From Catalinimonas alkaloidigena (GTDB lineage Bacteria; Bacteroidota; Bacteroidia; Cytophagales; Cyclobacteriaceae), in contig NZ_JAQFIL010000003.1 of assembly GCF_029504655.1 (NCBI RefSeq), forward strand, positions 1 through 64,000: a stretch of 64,000 nucleotides of DNA, read 5' to 3'. The position numbers were made by a program, and so were the translations under genes. Below are positions 34,531 to 42,443 of this stretch, piece by piece; position 1 is the stretch's first letter; the number at the start of each line of letters is the position of its first letter. The notes under the pieces are model-generated. The model made no database searches. It worked only from the letters and a program-made list of their open reading frames with translations, and was not told the DNA's origin.

Positions 34531-35148
34531 TTACTTTGCAGGAATAAATTGAATGGACAAATCAGGAAGTTCACGTTTTGTAAAAGAACCTTTAATATTG
34601 ATGGAATCAGGAGATAAGCTTTTAACCTTCCACTCCATGGAATATCCTAAATATCCAGATCCTGATAGGTTAACTTTGAAACCCAAAAACTGCTGTAATG
34701 CCTGATTATTTCGGAAATCAGCCTGTGCCACTGTAAGTGAATCATTAAACTCCAGGTAAATCCCTTTTTCTATATGTGAGGGTTCTTGAGGATCACAGCG
34801 TCCCTCTTGTCCCAAAAATTCAATTGGGACATTGCCATATTCAAATCCAAATGAGTAAACATCATCCAGTCGGCAAGGGGGCAGTTCAGCATACAGGTCT
34901 GTGATCTGAGCAGAATCTAAGTTGTACGGATCTTCAGAAAGCTCAGCAACGACAGTGGGCTCAGCAAAGGTCAGCTGATTAAGCTTCCATCGCTCATTTT
35001 GAGCCGAAAAAAAGGCTTTTCTCTCCTCTGGACTATCTAGTTGGTCTCTTGTATCTGGTTTTGGGGCTTCTTCACCCTGGCAGGCAAGCATAATACAGAA
35101 GTAAATGAGATAGGAGTATCTTAAAAACAGTTTGTTCATATCTGACAA
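34531..35148 (-). CDS. Conjugation-associated lipoprotein
   Basis: 205 residues; the start may be the second Met (35139, MNKLFLRYSY). The lipobox LIYFCIMLACQG places a lipid-anchored Cys near residue 23. The mature part is acidic with a beta-rich C-terminus (YLGYSMEWKVKSLSPDSINIKGSFTKRELPDLSIQFIPAK). No family was recognised. It lies between traM (VirB10-like) and the VirB5-like genes, so a VirB7-like or pilus-anchoring role is possible but unproven. It is 4 bp from traM. Confidence 0.75.
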   Translation of the reverse strand: MSDMNKLFLRYSYLIYFCIMLACQGEEAPKPDTRDQLDSPEERKAFFSAQNERWKLNQLTFAEPTVVAELSEDPYNLDSAQITDLYAELPPCRLDDVYSFGFEYGNVPIEFLGQEGRCDPQEPSHIEKGIYLEFNDSLTVAQADFRNNQALQQFLGFKVNLSGSGYLGYSMEWKVKSLSPDSINIKGSFTKRELPDLSIQFIPAK

Positions 35149-35152
35149 ATAT

Positions 35153-36148
35153 TTATCCTTTGGCTAAATAGACTTTATAACCATCATTGAGTTTGACCGT
35201 TCTCTGCCTCTTGCGTTTGTTGCGGATGATGGATTGAGTGACATCCTGTAAAATTTCATAAGGCAGGGCCATAACAGAGCGTCCGGCGGAACGATATACA
35301 GTATTATTGGAAGCCTGTTCCATGTCCTGATTTTTAGATTTATCAAGGATAATACCATGAGAATAATCCGTGTCATATACCTCATAGTTTACATCATGAC
35401 GTTTAATACGATCGATTTTAACTTTTATGGCATTTGAACTCATGCTGATTTTTCCGGTAAATACAGTTCCTTCAGGAATAGCAAATTCCTGTAGTTGTAA
35501 GGGTTCTCCCAAACGAAGCTTGATAAATGAACCTGGCTCTACCTCCTGATCGCCATAGATATAGGCTAAAGTATATTTTAGTTCAGCATGACCAGCCAAG
35601 CTGATGGAAGCAAAAGGATTCTGTTTTACTTCTGGTATTGAATCAGTTTGTACAGTGTCTGATTTATGTGCTACTTTTTTTGTAGCAATAACTTTTTTTC
35701 TTCTTACCGGTTTTTCATAAGTAGATTTTCTAGACTTTGAATTTTGTATGTTATCCTTTTTCCGGGGCTCTTTTGCAGGCTGTTTCTCTTCATCTGAATA
35801 TGTAGCTTGCCCAAAATCTACCGACACCACATCCTTTCCACTGACAATATGCTCATATCTTCCCATTCGTTTTACCTGGTCTTTTTCAAAAATCTTATCC
35901 TGGAATTGCTTCAGCCTGCTTTTGGACTTTTGACCTTTGTAATCTTCGCGGGTTACTGTTTCTCCGTAATTAACACCCAGTTTTATCTTGTTTTGTATCT
36001 GATGCTGATAAAGCAAAAGCAGTGCAATCAGGCCAATAAACAAACAGACTATGGGCAACCAAAGGATATATCTGAGCAAAAGTTTCTTTGCCCTTATTTT
36101 GAAAGGTTCTTTTGCCTGGTATTTCTCCGGATTTTCAATGCGTTCCAT
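35153..36148 (-). CDS. traM: Conjugal transfer protein TraM (VirB10-like)
   Basis: 331 residues. One transmembrane helix near the N-terminus (YILWLPIVCLFIGLIALLLLYQ, about 31-52) is followed by a long charged linker (KEPRKKDNIQNSKSRKST, PVRRKKVIATKKVAHKSD). The periplasmic C-terminal domain reads VEPGSFIKLRLGEPLQLQEFAIPEGTVFTGKISMSS, then SAGRSVMALPYEILQDVTQSIIRNKRKRQRTVKLNDGYKVYLAKG. That is the TraM/VirB10-type layout in Bacteroidota. It spans the envelope and links the inner-membrane complex to the TraN outer ring. The traN stop and this start almost touch (1-bp gap). Confidence 0.9.
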   Translation of the reverse strand: MERIENPEKYQAKEPFKIRAKKLLLRYILWLPIVCLFIGLIALLLLYQHQIQNKIKLGVNYGETVTREDYKGQKSKSRLKQFQDKIFEKDQVKRMGRYEHIVSGKDVVSVDFGQATYSDEEKQPAKEPRKKDNIQNSKSRKSTYEKPVRRKKVIATKKVAHKSDTVQTDSIPEVKQNPFASISLAGHAELKYTLAYIYGDQEVEPGSFIKLRLGEPLQLQEFAIPEGTVFTGKISMSSNAIKVKIDRIKRHDVNYEVYDTDYSHGIILDKSKNQDMEQASNNTVYRSAGRSVMALPYEILQDVTQSIIRNKRKRQRTVKLNDGYKVYLAKG

Positions 36149-36149
36149 C

Positions 36150-36998
36150 TTAAAACAGGTCAGCAGTATTCATTAAACGAGGTGGAATTTCCAGTTGCAA
36201 GGAGCGGATTCCTGATGTTTCACGTATAGTCACCATCACTGCTCCTTGATCTCCTACCGCATACACAGGAATAGCGATATAGTAATCGTGCCAGCCGTAA
36301 GGCTTAACATCAGCAATATTTCCTTCTATCAGAGGTACTACCGTTACCTTATTGACTTTCTTTCGGCTCAACAGTCGCTTCCGATAAAATTCAGCGTTTT
36401 CCACGCTGAGGCTTTCCATTCGATAAACAAGGGCAGAATTGTTCTCCAGACGTAGTTTTAGATAAATGGCGGAATTGTCCACTTTAAGATTCATTAGTGA
36501 CCAACTCACCTTGTTATTGGAAACACCAATATCAAAAACTTTCCGCTTGTCATCATCCAAAGAATACAGACGATCTTCTATTTGGCTGATATCCACTTCC
36601 GGTACATAATTTTCCCGATTATAGGAAGCCGCTTTGTTCAGGGTTTTGTCTCTGAAATCATACAAAATTTTCTCATGCCTGGATTTAAAGCACACTATAC
36701 CAGCAAAAACTTTTGAACCTGCTGAAATAAAGATAGTTGTTTCGGCAGCTTCAGGTGATCGTGCTTTGATGTACACTGTGTTCTTTTCTGCTTTGGCTCC
36801 AAAATCTTTGACCAAAACCACATTCTCTTCGGGTAAATGATCGGCGAATTCTCTTTGGCCTCCAAGATCCAGCAAGCTTACGTTTTCATCAAATACCAAA
36901 TAGGTGTTTTGCTGGTTGTTGACGTAAATAGTATCGCTGGCATTTGCTAAAAAAGTATTGAATAAAAGAAACAGAGTGTAGTAATAAATTCTTTTCAT
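36150..36998 (-). CDS. traN: Conjugal transfer protein TraN (VirB9-like, DUF4138)
   Basis: 282 residues. A signal peptide (MKRIYYYTLFLLFNTFLANA) leads into the DUF4138 pattern SDTIYVNNQQNTYLVFDENVSLLDLGGQREF..VLVKDFGAKAEKNTVYIKARSPEAAETTIFI, then VKPYGWHDYYIAIPVYAV. It is predicted to form the outer-membrane-proximal ring of the secretion channel with TraM. The order TraK-TraN-TraM is inverted compared with the usual TraK-TraM-TraN of CTnDOT-type operons. Confidence 0.9.
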   Translation of the reverse strand: MKRIYYYTLFLLFNTFLANASDTIYVNNQQNTYLVFDENVSLLDLGGQREFADHLPEENVVLVKDFGAKAEKNTVYIKARSPEAAETTIFISAGSKVFAGIVCFKSRHEKILYDFRDKTLNKAASYNRENYVPEVDISQIEDRLYSLDDDKRKVFDIGVSNNKVSWSLMNLKVDNSAIYLKLRLENNSALVYRMESLSVENAEFYRKRLLSRKKVNKVTVVPLIEGNIADVKPYGWHDYYIAIPVYAVGDQGAVMVTIRETSGIRSLQLEIPPRLMNTADLF

Positions 36999-37002
36999 GT
37001 GT

Positions 37003-37074
37003 TTATAATTTATTTTCAGCGGTCACATGGAACGATCCTGGGTAATCATGACTCTGTGTGAGAAAGTTGCTCAT
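37003..37074 (-). other. 23-codon ORF between traK and traN
   Basis: The 91-bp gap between traK and traN contains an ORF encoding MSNFLTQSHDYPGSFHVTAENKL that ends 4 bp before the traN start. It may be a small translated leader coupling traN translation, or chance. In CTnDOT-type operons the traK-traM gap carries the small traL gene, but this ORF is shorter and shows no membrane segment. Confidence 0.25.
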
Positions 37075-37089
37075 GGCTCGTTTTACCAC

Positions 37090-37704
37090 CTATTCATTTT
37101 CGGATTTATACTGATTGTAGGGTACAAAATCCAGGTCAGCGATTTGTAAGCCAAAAGGATTCTGTTCATTACGGTACGTTTTAACGATATTATATTTTAA
37201 TGCAATGGCGAGTTCTGTTTTCAGTTCAGAGCCAATGTAATGACGTTGCTTAAAGTATGCTCTGGCCTGAGCTGGTAGTCCGTTACTCAAAATTTTCACT
37301 GAATCTATAAAAACTTCAGTTCTTGAGCCCCAACGGATATAATTGTCTTTAACCTTTCCCTTGTCAAATTGCTCTACCACCATCAATCCACTGGGTTCAT
37401 CCACAAGGTGCAGGGCATCATCTAAATGTCGGTCGTATGTTTCGGCATCATGGGCAAACATACTTTTGATGAATATTTCAGAGAGGTATTTAGATTCAAA
37501 TGGGGTTACATCTCTTTCCTCAGTAAGGTAAGCTGATAGTGTGCCGTTATCAGTCACCACATACACCTGGTCATTTTTGGTATCCACCAGTTGTTTGTAC
37601 TGGAAATAATAAATGACTGTCGCCGAGATAAACCCCAGGATTGAAACAAGGGTTACAGCTTTCATGGTCCTAAATGCCCGGTTGTAATCTTTAATTTTTT
37701 CCAT
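37090..37704 (-). CDS. traK: Conjugal transfer protein TraK (VirB8-like)
   Basis: 204 residues. A short cytoplasmic N-terminus and one transmembrane helix (AVTLVSILGFISATVIYYFQY, about 16-36) precede a periplasmic domain with the VirB8-like pattern. The opening MEKIKDYNRAFRTMK and the block VTPFESKYLSEIFIKSMFAHDAETYDRHLDDALHL are typical of TraK in this group. It nucleates the inner-membrane complex. It starts 2 bp after traJ ends. Confidence 0.9.
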   Translation of the reverse strand: MEKIKDYNRAFRTMKAVTLVSILGFISATVIYYFQYKQLVDTKNDQVYVVTDNGTLSAYLTEERDVTPFESKYLSEIFIKSMFAHDAETYDRHLDDALHLVDEPSGLMVVEQFDKGKVKDNYIRWGSRTEVFIDSVKILSNGLPAQARAYFKQRHYIGSELKTELAIALKYNIVKTYRNEQNPFGLQIADLDFVPYNQYKSENE

Positions 37705-37706
37705 TT

Positions 37707-38954
37707 CTATTTTTTTGTTTTTGGTCCTATCAAGTATTTAGGCTTTCTTTCGCTGGGTGGTAAAGTCCGTGGTGCCTTTAGCTTTTCGTTCACTGACGGT
37801 GACTGAATTCTGTCAGCTTGCTTGCCATCCAGCATAGGGTTATGCGAAACCTGCTTAGTATGGCTTGAACCGTAAAAGACTCTGCCAGGAGTACTGTTGC
37901 TACCAGATACTACATTTCTTGTACGGACTGGACTGACAGTATAATTTTTATTGACATCAGGATTTCGTTGTGTTCCCATCATTACTAATCCCGAATGACT
38001 GCGGTTCCCTCCTCCCCCACTGGGAGCAATAGGTTTGTGAGCTGACCTGTTTGCTGCCCCAGTAGCACTTATGGCTTTTGAAGCACCTCCTGATGCTGCT
38101 AAACGTCCTACCCCTACCGCTGTGGCCAGAGGCGCCATAACCATTTTGGAGCCGGACATGGCTACAACTGTTTGGCCTATGGCCAAGGAAGATAGATAAG
38201 GCACAAAAAAGTACATTATAGCAGAGAGAGCTGTTAGTAAGCCGATGGTCATTTCTTCGTCACCACCAAAAGCGATATCAGCCAGAATTTGGACATTTAG
38301 GGCCTGCATTATCGCATCCAGTAAAGCAAGTGTCACATTCCAGTAGCATACAACTATGAAGTTTTTTATCCAATGTGCGGCCATGCCCTGAAAGCCGGGA
38401 ATCAAACTCAGTACCAGTGGAATTGGTCCCACAATGAGCATGTATGCATACACAAAATTTTTGAACACAATCATGCCGGCACGAATAAACACACTCAAAG
38501 CCTGCCAGCTTAGAGCTGTAGCAAGTCCCCACCAGTTTTGAATCCAGTCAAATGGATTAGCTTGATCAGAAATGTAGCCTGCCCAGTTTTGGACGAGCTC
38601 CCACATACTTTGCTCTTCTCCTTCAACCCCTAGTTTTTCTTTTAGTGCTTTCCAGATATTGGTAAGCCTGAATGAAAGTTCAGCTTCTCCTCTGATATAT
38701 TCTGCCAAACCAAGAAAAGCATCACCTATCATGGGAATGATCTCTCTATAGGTAAGTAGCCCAATGATTATTAAAAAAATGGGGACAAATTGAGGTATTG
38801 TGAACCTAAACCTATAGGACGTATAACTCTTGAAAATCTCCACAAAGATACGCAATGCCAGAAGTACCGAGGCAAAACTGAGTGCAGCCTTATTGGATAG
38901 AGCCATTAGTCTGGCCACCATATCACCTAATTGCCAATCTGCAAAAACATCCAT
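37707..38954 (-). CDS. traJ: Conjugal transfer protein TraJ (VirB6-like polytopic membrane protein)
   Basis: 415 residues. Several transmembrane segments are visible between 15 and 260 (for example FVPIFLIIIGLLTYREIIPMIG, AYMLIVGPIPLVLSLIPGFQGM, IGLLTALSAIMYFFVPYLSSLAIGQTVVAM). A disordered basic tail follows (GGGGNRSHSG..VRTRNVVSGSNS..RTLPPSERKPKYLIG). The opening motif MDVFADWQLGDMVARLM and the position directly after traG are typical. The start codon overlaps the traG stop by one base (TAATG), so the two are translationally coupled. Confidence 0.9.
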   Translation of the reverse strand: MDVFADWQLGDMVARLMALSNKAALSFASVLLALRIFVEIFKSYTSYRFRFTIPQFVPIFLIIIGLLTYREIIPMIGDAFLGLAEYIRGEAELSFRLTNIWKALKEKLGVEGEEQSMWELVQNWAGYISDQANPFDWIQNWWGLATALSWQALSVFIRAGMIVFKNFVYAYMLIVGPIPLVLSLIPGFQGMAAHWIKNFIVVCYWNVTLALLDAIMQALNVQILADIAFGGDEEMTIGLLTALSAIMYFFVPYLSSLAIGQTVVAMSGSKMVMAPLATAVGVGRLAASGGASKAISATGAANRSAHKPIAPSGGGGNRSHSGLVMMGTQRNPDVNKNYTVSPVRTRNVVSGSNSTPGRVFYGSSHTKQVSHNPMLDGKQADRIQSPSVNEKLKAPRTLPPSERKPKYLIGPKTKK

Positions 38955-41410
38955 TAAGCCACCGATATTTTCTGTGCTACAAATTCCTCTAAAGCCAATG
39001 CCTGGCTACCATATTTTTTCATTAGCCTTCTAAACTCATTTCTTTCTTTAGGCTTGGAAGAAAGCACTGCTGCATGTTGCGGAGGCGCTTCCAGAGCGTA
39101 TACCCTAACGTCTTCCCCAGTCTTGACCAGAATGTCTCTAAATTCTCCACCATCCCTAAGAGAAAACAACAACTCCCTTGCATGATTAGTAAAACCTAGT
39201 GCTGAGGCAGCTTCCTCAGCTAGCTTGGCGTCTGTATGTCGCAAGATTACTTTGGTTGCAGCATTAGCCAGAATAGCCTTATGATGAATACTACTTGTTA
39301 TGTCGTTGATATTCTGGGTGATGATCCAAATAGAGCCATTCAATTTACGGATGGTACGAAACATCGCCTGCATAAAATCTCCTAAGGTGCCTTCCAGCAT
39401 AGACCATGCTTCATCTATGTAGATAAACTTCTCATCATCTGGAAATCTGTCTAACTGATCAAGAACCAACTGGATGATAAGTTGGGTAACAATGGGATAA
39501 ATCATTTCTTTCTCCTGAATACGAGCTAGGTCAAAGCAAATCAGTGGATATTCGCTTAAATCTCTCTGCTTTTCTCCATTGAGCAGCTCTTTCATAGGTC
39601 CATTGTAAAACGGCCGTAACACACGAAGAAACTCTACAATGTCAAAGTACTGAAAGTCTGCCTGAAGATCTTCGTTGTGAGCAGCGGTTTTGCGAAGTTC
39701 CTGACAGAACTCGTAAAATGTACTGAACTTTGCAGGAAGCTTATGTTCGCTGATATGCGCATAGTAGCTGATCAGAATTTCCAGTAAGATACTCTTCTCA
39801 ATATTTTTGATAGAATTGACAGCATCTACTCCTTTCCACATCGTACTCAGCAAGCTTAATAGGAAATCCAGTTTATCATCACCATAGATGTACTTTCCAT
39901 GCTCATCCTGGGTCACCTGAAATGGAGCGAAAGCCATGGGCTTTTGAGGATCATACTCAAAGTACGTATCTTCAAACTGTTCCCCATTAAGCATCAACAA
40001 AGTATTTCGGTAAGTGCCTCCTACGTCTATGATCACCTGCCGGGCTCCACGTTCCTTGCGCTGAATCATAAAATATCCATTGGTAAAGGATTTACCCCCA
40101 CCAGTCTCTCCTACAATAATGGCATTTTGGTTGGTAAGGCTGGTATTAAAGAAATTTACACGTACGGGATTTCTAAAACGGTCACATAGCATATCTCCTT
40201 GTGTCGCACTGCGGGTGTTGCCTATAAAATTAAAATATTTGCTGGCCATTTCATCGCTCATCAGCATCCACCGATAATTATTATAGGCATTACCCGGTGT
40301 GTTAGCAAAATAAAGGGCTAGCGTATCAGAGCTTTCTACAATACATTCAGAATTGGCAATGCTTCTCATATCCCGCTTAGCCTGTTCCAGGTAATTCTGA
40401 CGTATCGCCGAGTTTGAGTCATATACCATCACATTGACAGAAACAGAAGCCAACCTGTGACTGCTATTGCGTATCATAGCAGTGAACTCTTCAATATTGC
40501 CTCCTGCCAAATCATTGTCTTGTGTTCCCATCCAATCCATGGTAGAATTCCAGAATCTGTTCTGGTCCAGTCTGCTTAATTCCTTTTCTGTGTTTTCTAT
40601 TTTTATTGTAGTGGTTGTAATATGGGGTATCTGCATGTAGTTACCCAGGAGGTAAGTATATGGTGCGGTAACCCCATGCACGTTCATTACAGCATCTTCT
40701 ATAAAATTTCCCCTGCTCCGCATAGAGATCAGATTTAATCTCTTCTCTCCTACTTGTATGCCATCCAGGTCTGCAGATACTGCACATGCTAAATTTTGGT
40801 GGTTATCCTCTTCAAAATTTAGCGTGTAATACTGGGAATACATGATTTTAAGCTCTTTCTCTCTCATCCTGCTGAATGATACACCATGAACCCCCTGTAG
40901 ACCATTTATAAATTCAATAGCTTGTAATTCCACGCTCTCTAAAGCTTCCTCAATTTGCCCAAAAACATTGCCTAACATACTTTTTGATGCCAGCAAGAGG
41001 GTATTGAATGGATGTATGCTATTTCGTTTTATTTTCTGAGGTGGAAAACTGATGAACAGATATCCTTTATGATTCAATGCCATACTGTGCGCAAAATGTT
41101 GTTGTGTTTTCAGCTCAAAATACTCTCTTGCATCAGCATCACCCTGGTATTCCTCAAAATAGTAAACATCAGTTTTTTGAAGAACTGCTTCTTCAGGAAA
41201 AGAGGAAAGTTGCTGGGCCAGACTATTGTTAAAAGAAGCATAATCCGCTGCTGACCAAGTTTCCATTTCGGCAGCATGGATACAAAATCCCACTGCCACA
41301 TGGCCGTCACGAAATACTACTTTATCGTTTTCAAAGCTAAAAATAGGAATAGCTTCTCTAAGATCTCGTTCATCTCTTCTTCTTTTGGGTCGGTTGATGA
41401 GGTTGATCAT
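38954..41410 (-). CDS. traG: Conjugation ATPase TraG (VirB4-like)
   Basis: 818 residues. Walker A reads VGETGGGKSFTNGYF (Gly434-Ser441), Walker B FIYIDEAWSMLEG (about 660-672), and a VirB4-type IWIITQNINDITSS follows. The N-terminal third (FRDGHVAVGFCIHAAEMETWS, GYLFISFPPQKIKRNS) is the usual TraG/VirB4 membrane-proximal part. It powers pilus assembly and substrate passage at the inner membrane. It overlaps the end of traF by 41 bp. In Bacteroidota nomenclature TraG is the VirB4 homologue, not the VirD4 coupling protein. Confidence 0.95.
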   Translation of the reverse strand: MINLINRPKRRRDERDLREAIPIFSFENDKVVFRDGHVAVGFCIHAAEMETWSAADYASFNNSLAQQLSSFPEEAVLQKTDVYYFEEYQGDADAREYFELKTQQHFAHSMALNHKGYLFISFPPQKIKRNSIHPFNTLLLASKSMLGNVFGQIEEALESVELQAIEFINGLQGVHGVSFSRMREKELKIMYSQYYTLNFEEDNHQNLACAVSADLDGIQVGEKRLNLISMRSRGNFIEDAVMNVHGVTAPYTYLLGNYMQIPHITTTTIKIENTEKELSRLDQNRFWNSTMDWMGTQDNDLAGGNIEEFTAMIRNSSHRLASVSVNVMVYDSNSAIRQNYLEQAKRDMRSIANSECIVESSDTLALYFANTPGNAYNNYRWMLMSDEMASKYFNFIGNTRSATQGDMLCDRFRNPVRVNFFNTSLTNQNAIIVGETGGGKSFTNGYFMIQRKERGARQVIIDVGGTYRNTLLMLNGEQFEDTYFEYDPQKPMAFAPFQVTQDEHGKYIYGDDKLDFLLSLLSTMWKGVDAVNSIKNIEKSILLEILISYYAHISEHKLPAKFSTFYEFCQELRKTAAHNEDLQADFQYFDIVEFLRVLRPFYNGPMKELLNGEKQRDLSEYPLICFDLARIQEKEMIYPIVTQLIIQLVLDQLDRFPDDEKFIYIDEAWSMLEGTLGDFMQAMFRTIRKLNGSIWIITQNINDITSSIHHKAILANAATKVILRHTDAKLAEEAASALGFTNHARELLFSLRDGGEFRDILVKTGEDVRVYALEAPPQHAAVLSSKPKERNEFRRLMKKYGSQALALEEFVAQKISVA

Positions 41411-41702
41411 GTTGAAAAAGGTTTGGTCTAATGATATATAGTTTTTTAGGAGTCAATAGCCAGGCTACCCGACTGTGTAAATACATGGGGGCTTTCTGTT
41501 TATTGGACCTCCTGAGCATAATGAAAAGTACAACTGTAACCAGCAGTATGATTGGATACACCAGTTTGGGCAATACTATCCAGTTACGTAGCAGGTTGAC
41601 TACAAAGAAAAGTACCATGGAAACCGATAGGAATACTCCCCAATCTTCAAAAGAGATTCCAAAGATTCCTGTCGGTTTATCAAGTCTCTTATAGCTATTC
41701 AT
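41370..41702 (-). CDS. traF: Conjugal transfer protein TraF (DUF4133, VirB3-like)
   Basis: 110 residues. The opening YKRLDKPTGIFGISFEDWGVFLSVSMVLFFVVNLL and a second hydrophobic segment (LVYPIILLVTVVLFIML) match the TraF/DUF4133 small membrane protein. It lies between TraE and TraG as usual in CTnDOT-type systems. It is thought to anchor the VirB4 ATPase. Its basic tail (QPHQPTQKKKR) overlaps the traG start. Confidence 0.9.
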   Translation of the reverse strand: MNSYKRLDKPTGIFGISFEDWGVFLSVSMVLFFVVNLLRNWIVLPKLVYPIILLVTVVLFIMLRRSNKQKAPMYLHSRVAWLLTPKKLYIIRPNLFQHDQPHQPTQKKKR

Positions 41703-41710
41703 ATCTGAAA

Positions 41711-42085
41711 TTAATTACCTCCATTAATGCCTTGAACTGAAAATTGGTCTGTACCACCAAAGTAGCTAAATATCTCATCCTTATAAGTGGTATAAGCTCC
41801 CCAGAGCAGCAAGCCAATGAAGAGGCCAATGGTATAATCCTTCCACTGAGGATTCTTAGTAAAAACAAACCATATAACTGCTATTAGAGCCAATCCGCAA
41901 GCCACTGGAAAAGCAATGTTGATCAGTTGTATTATGGTTTGAGAAATACGATTGGCACCTGCTACTATGCCCTGCGCATGTGCAGCTGTTGAAAGGGTTA
42001 ACATTAAAAAGCTGAATGCCAGTAATGCGCGTGAGAAAGATTTGATTTTTTTCTTTTCAGAGATACTAATCAGAAGTTTCTTCAT
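41711..42085 (-). CDS. traE: Conjugal transfer protein TraE (DUF4134, VirB2-like pilin candidate)
   Basis: 124 residues. A long signal region ends AAHAQG (about 38), then two hydrophobic helices follow (ISQTIIQLINIAFPVACGLALIAVIWFVF and DYTIGLFIGLLLWGAYTTY). The tail is glycine- and polar-rich (SYFGGTDQFSVQGINGGN). This is the DUF4134/TraE pattern, held to be the VirB2-type pilin. First of the clear tra genes and 8 bp upstream of traF. Confidence 0.9.
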   Translation of the reverse strand: MKKLLISISEKKKIKSFSRALLAFSFLMLTLSTAAHAQGIVAGANRISQTIIQLINIAFPVACGLALIAVIWFVFTKNPQWKDYTIGLFIGLLLWGAYTTYKDEIFSYFGGTDQFSVQGINGGN

Positions 42086-42332
42086 GATGTTGCTGTTTAA
42101 GTTGTGATTGAAATTGATGAAAAGTTTTAAGCCGTTCTTTCATATTGGAATGCGCTTTTTCCTGAAAGATTTTCGCATAGGCTTTTCTATGCTTGTCCTT
42201 AACTGAGATTTTTTGTTTCCCCAGATCTTCGTCGGAACAGCGGTAACAAATTCTCTTTACGTTATGGCAATTCCTTACTTTTTTCTTATATATGTTCCAC
42301 ATTTCAATAAATACTATTGAAATTATTTGCAA
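42066..42332 (-). CDS. Small basic protein overlapping the start of traE
   Basis: 88 residues, or 78 if the start is MWNIYKK at 42302. It is strongly basic (KIFQEKAHSNMKERLKTFHQFQSQLKQQHHEE) with three cysteines in CHNVKRICYRC. No family was recognised. It ends inside the first codons of traE (20-bp overlap), a layout consistent with translational coupling as the first gene of the operon. It could instead be an untranslated leader. Confidence 0.35.
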   Translation of the reverse strand: MQIISIVFIEMWNIYKKKVRNCHNVKRICYRCSDEDLGKQKISVKDKHRKAYAKIFQEKAHSNMKERLKTFHQFQSQLKQQHHEETSD

Positions 42333-42443
42333 GGTATCAAAAAATTATTGGGGTCAAAAAAATCATTAAAAAAAGTTGTTGTCTGATCACCCTTTCTAAA
42401 CCGAGTGGTACCTCAAGCATGAACTCTATAAAATGTAACTTCT

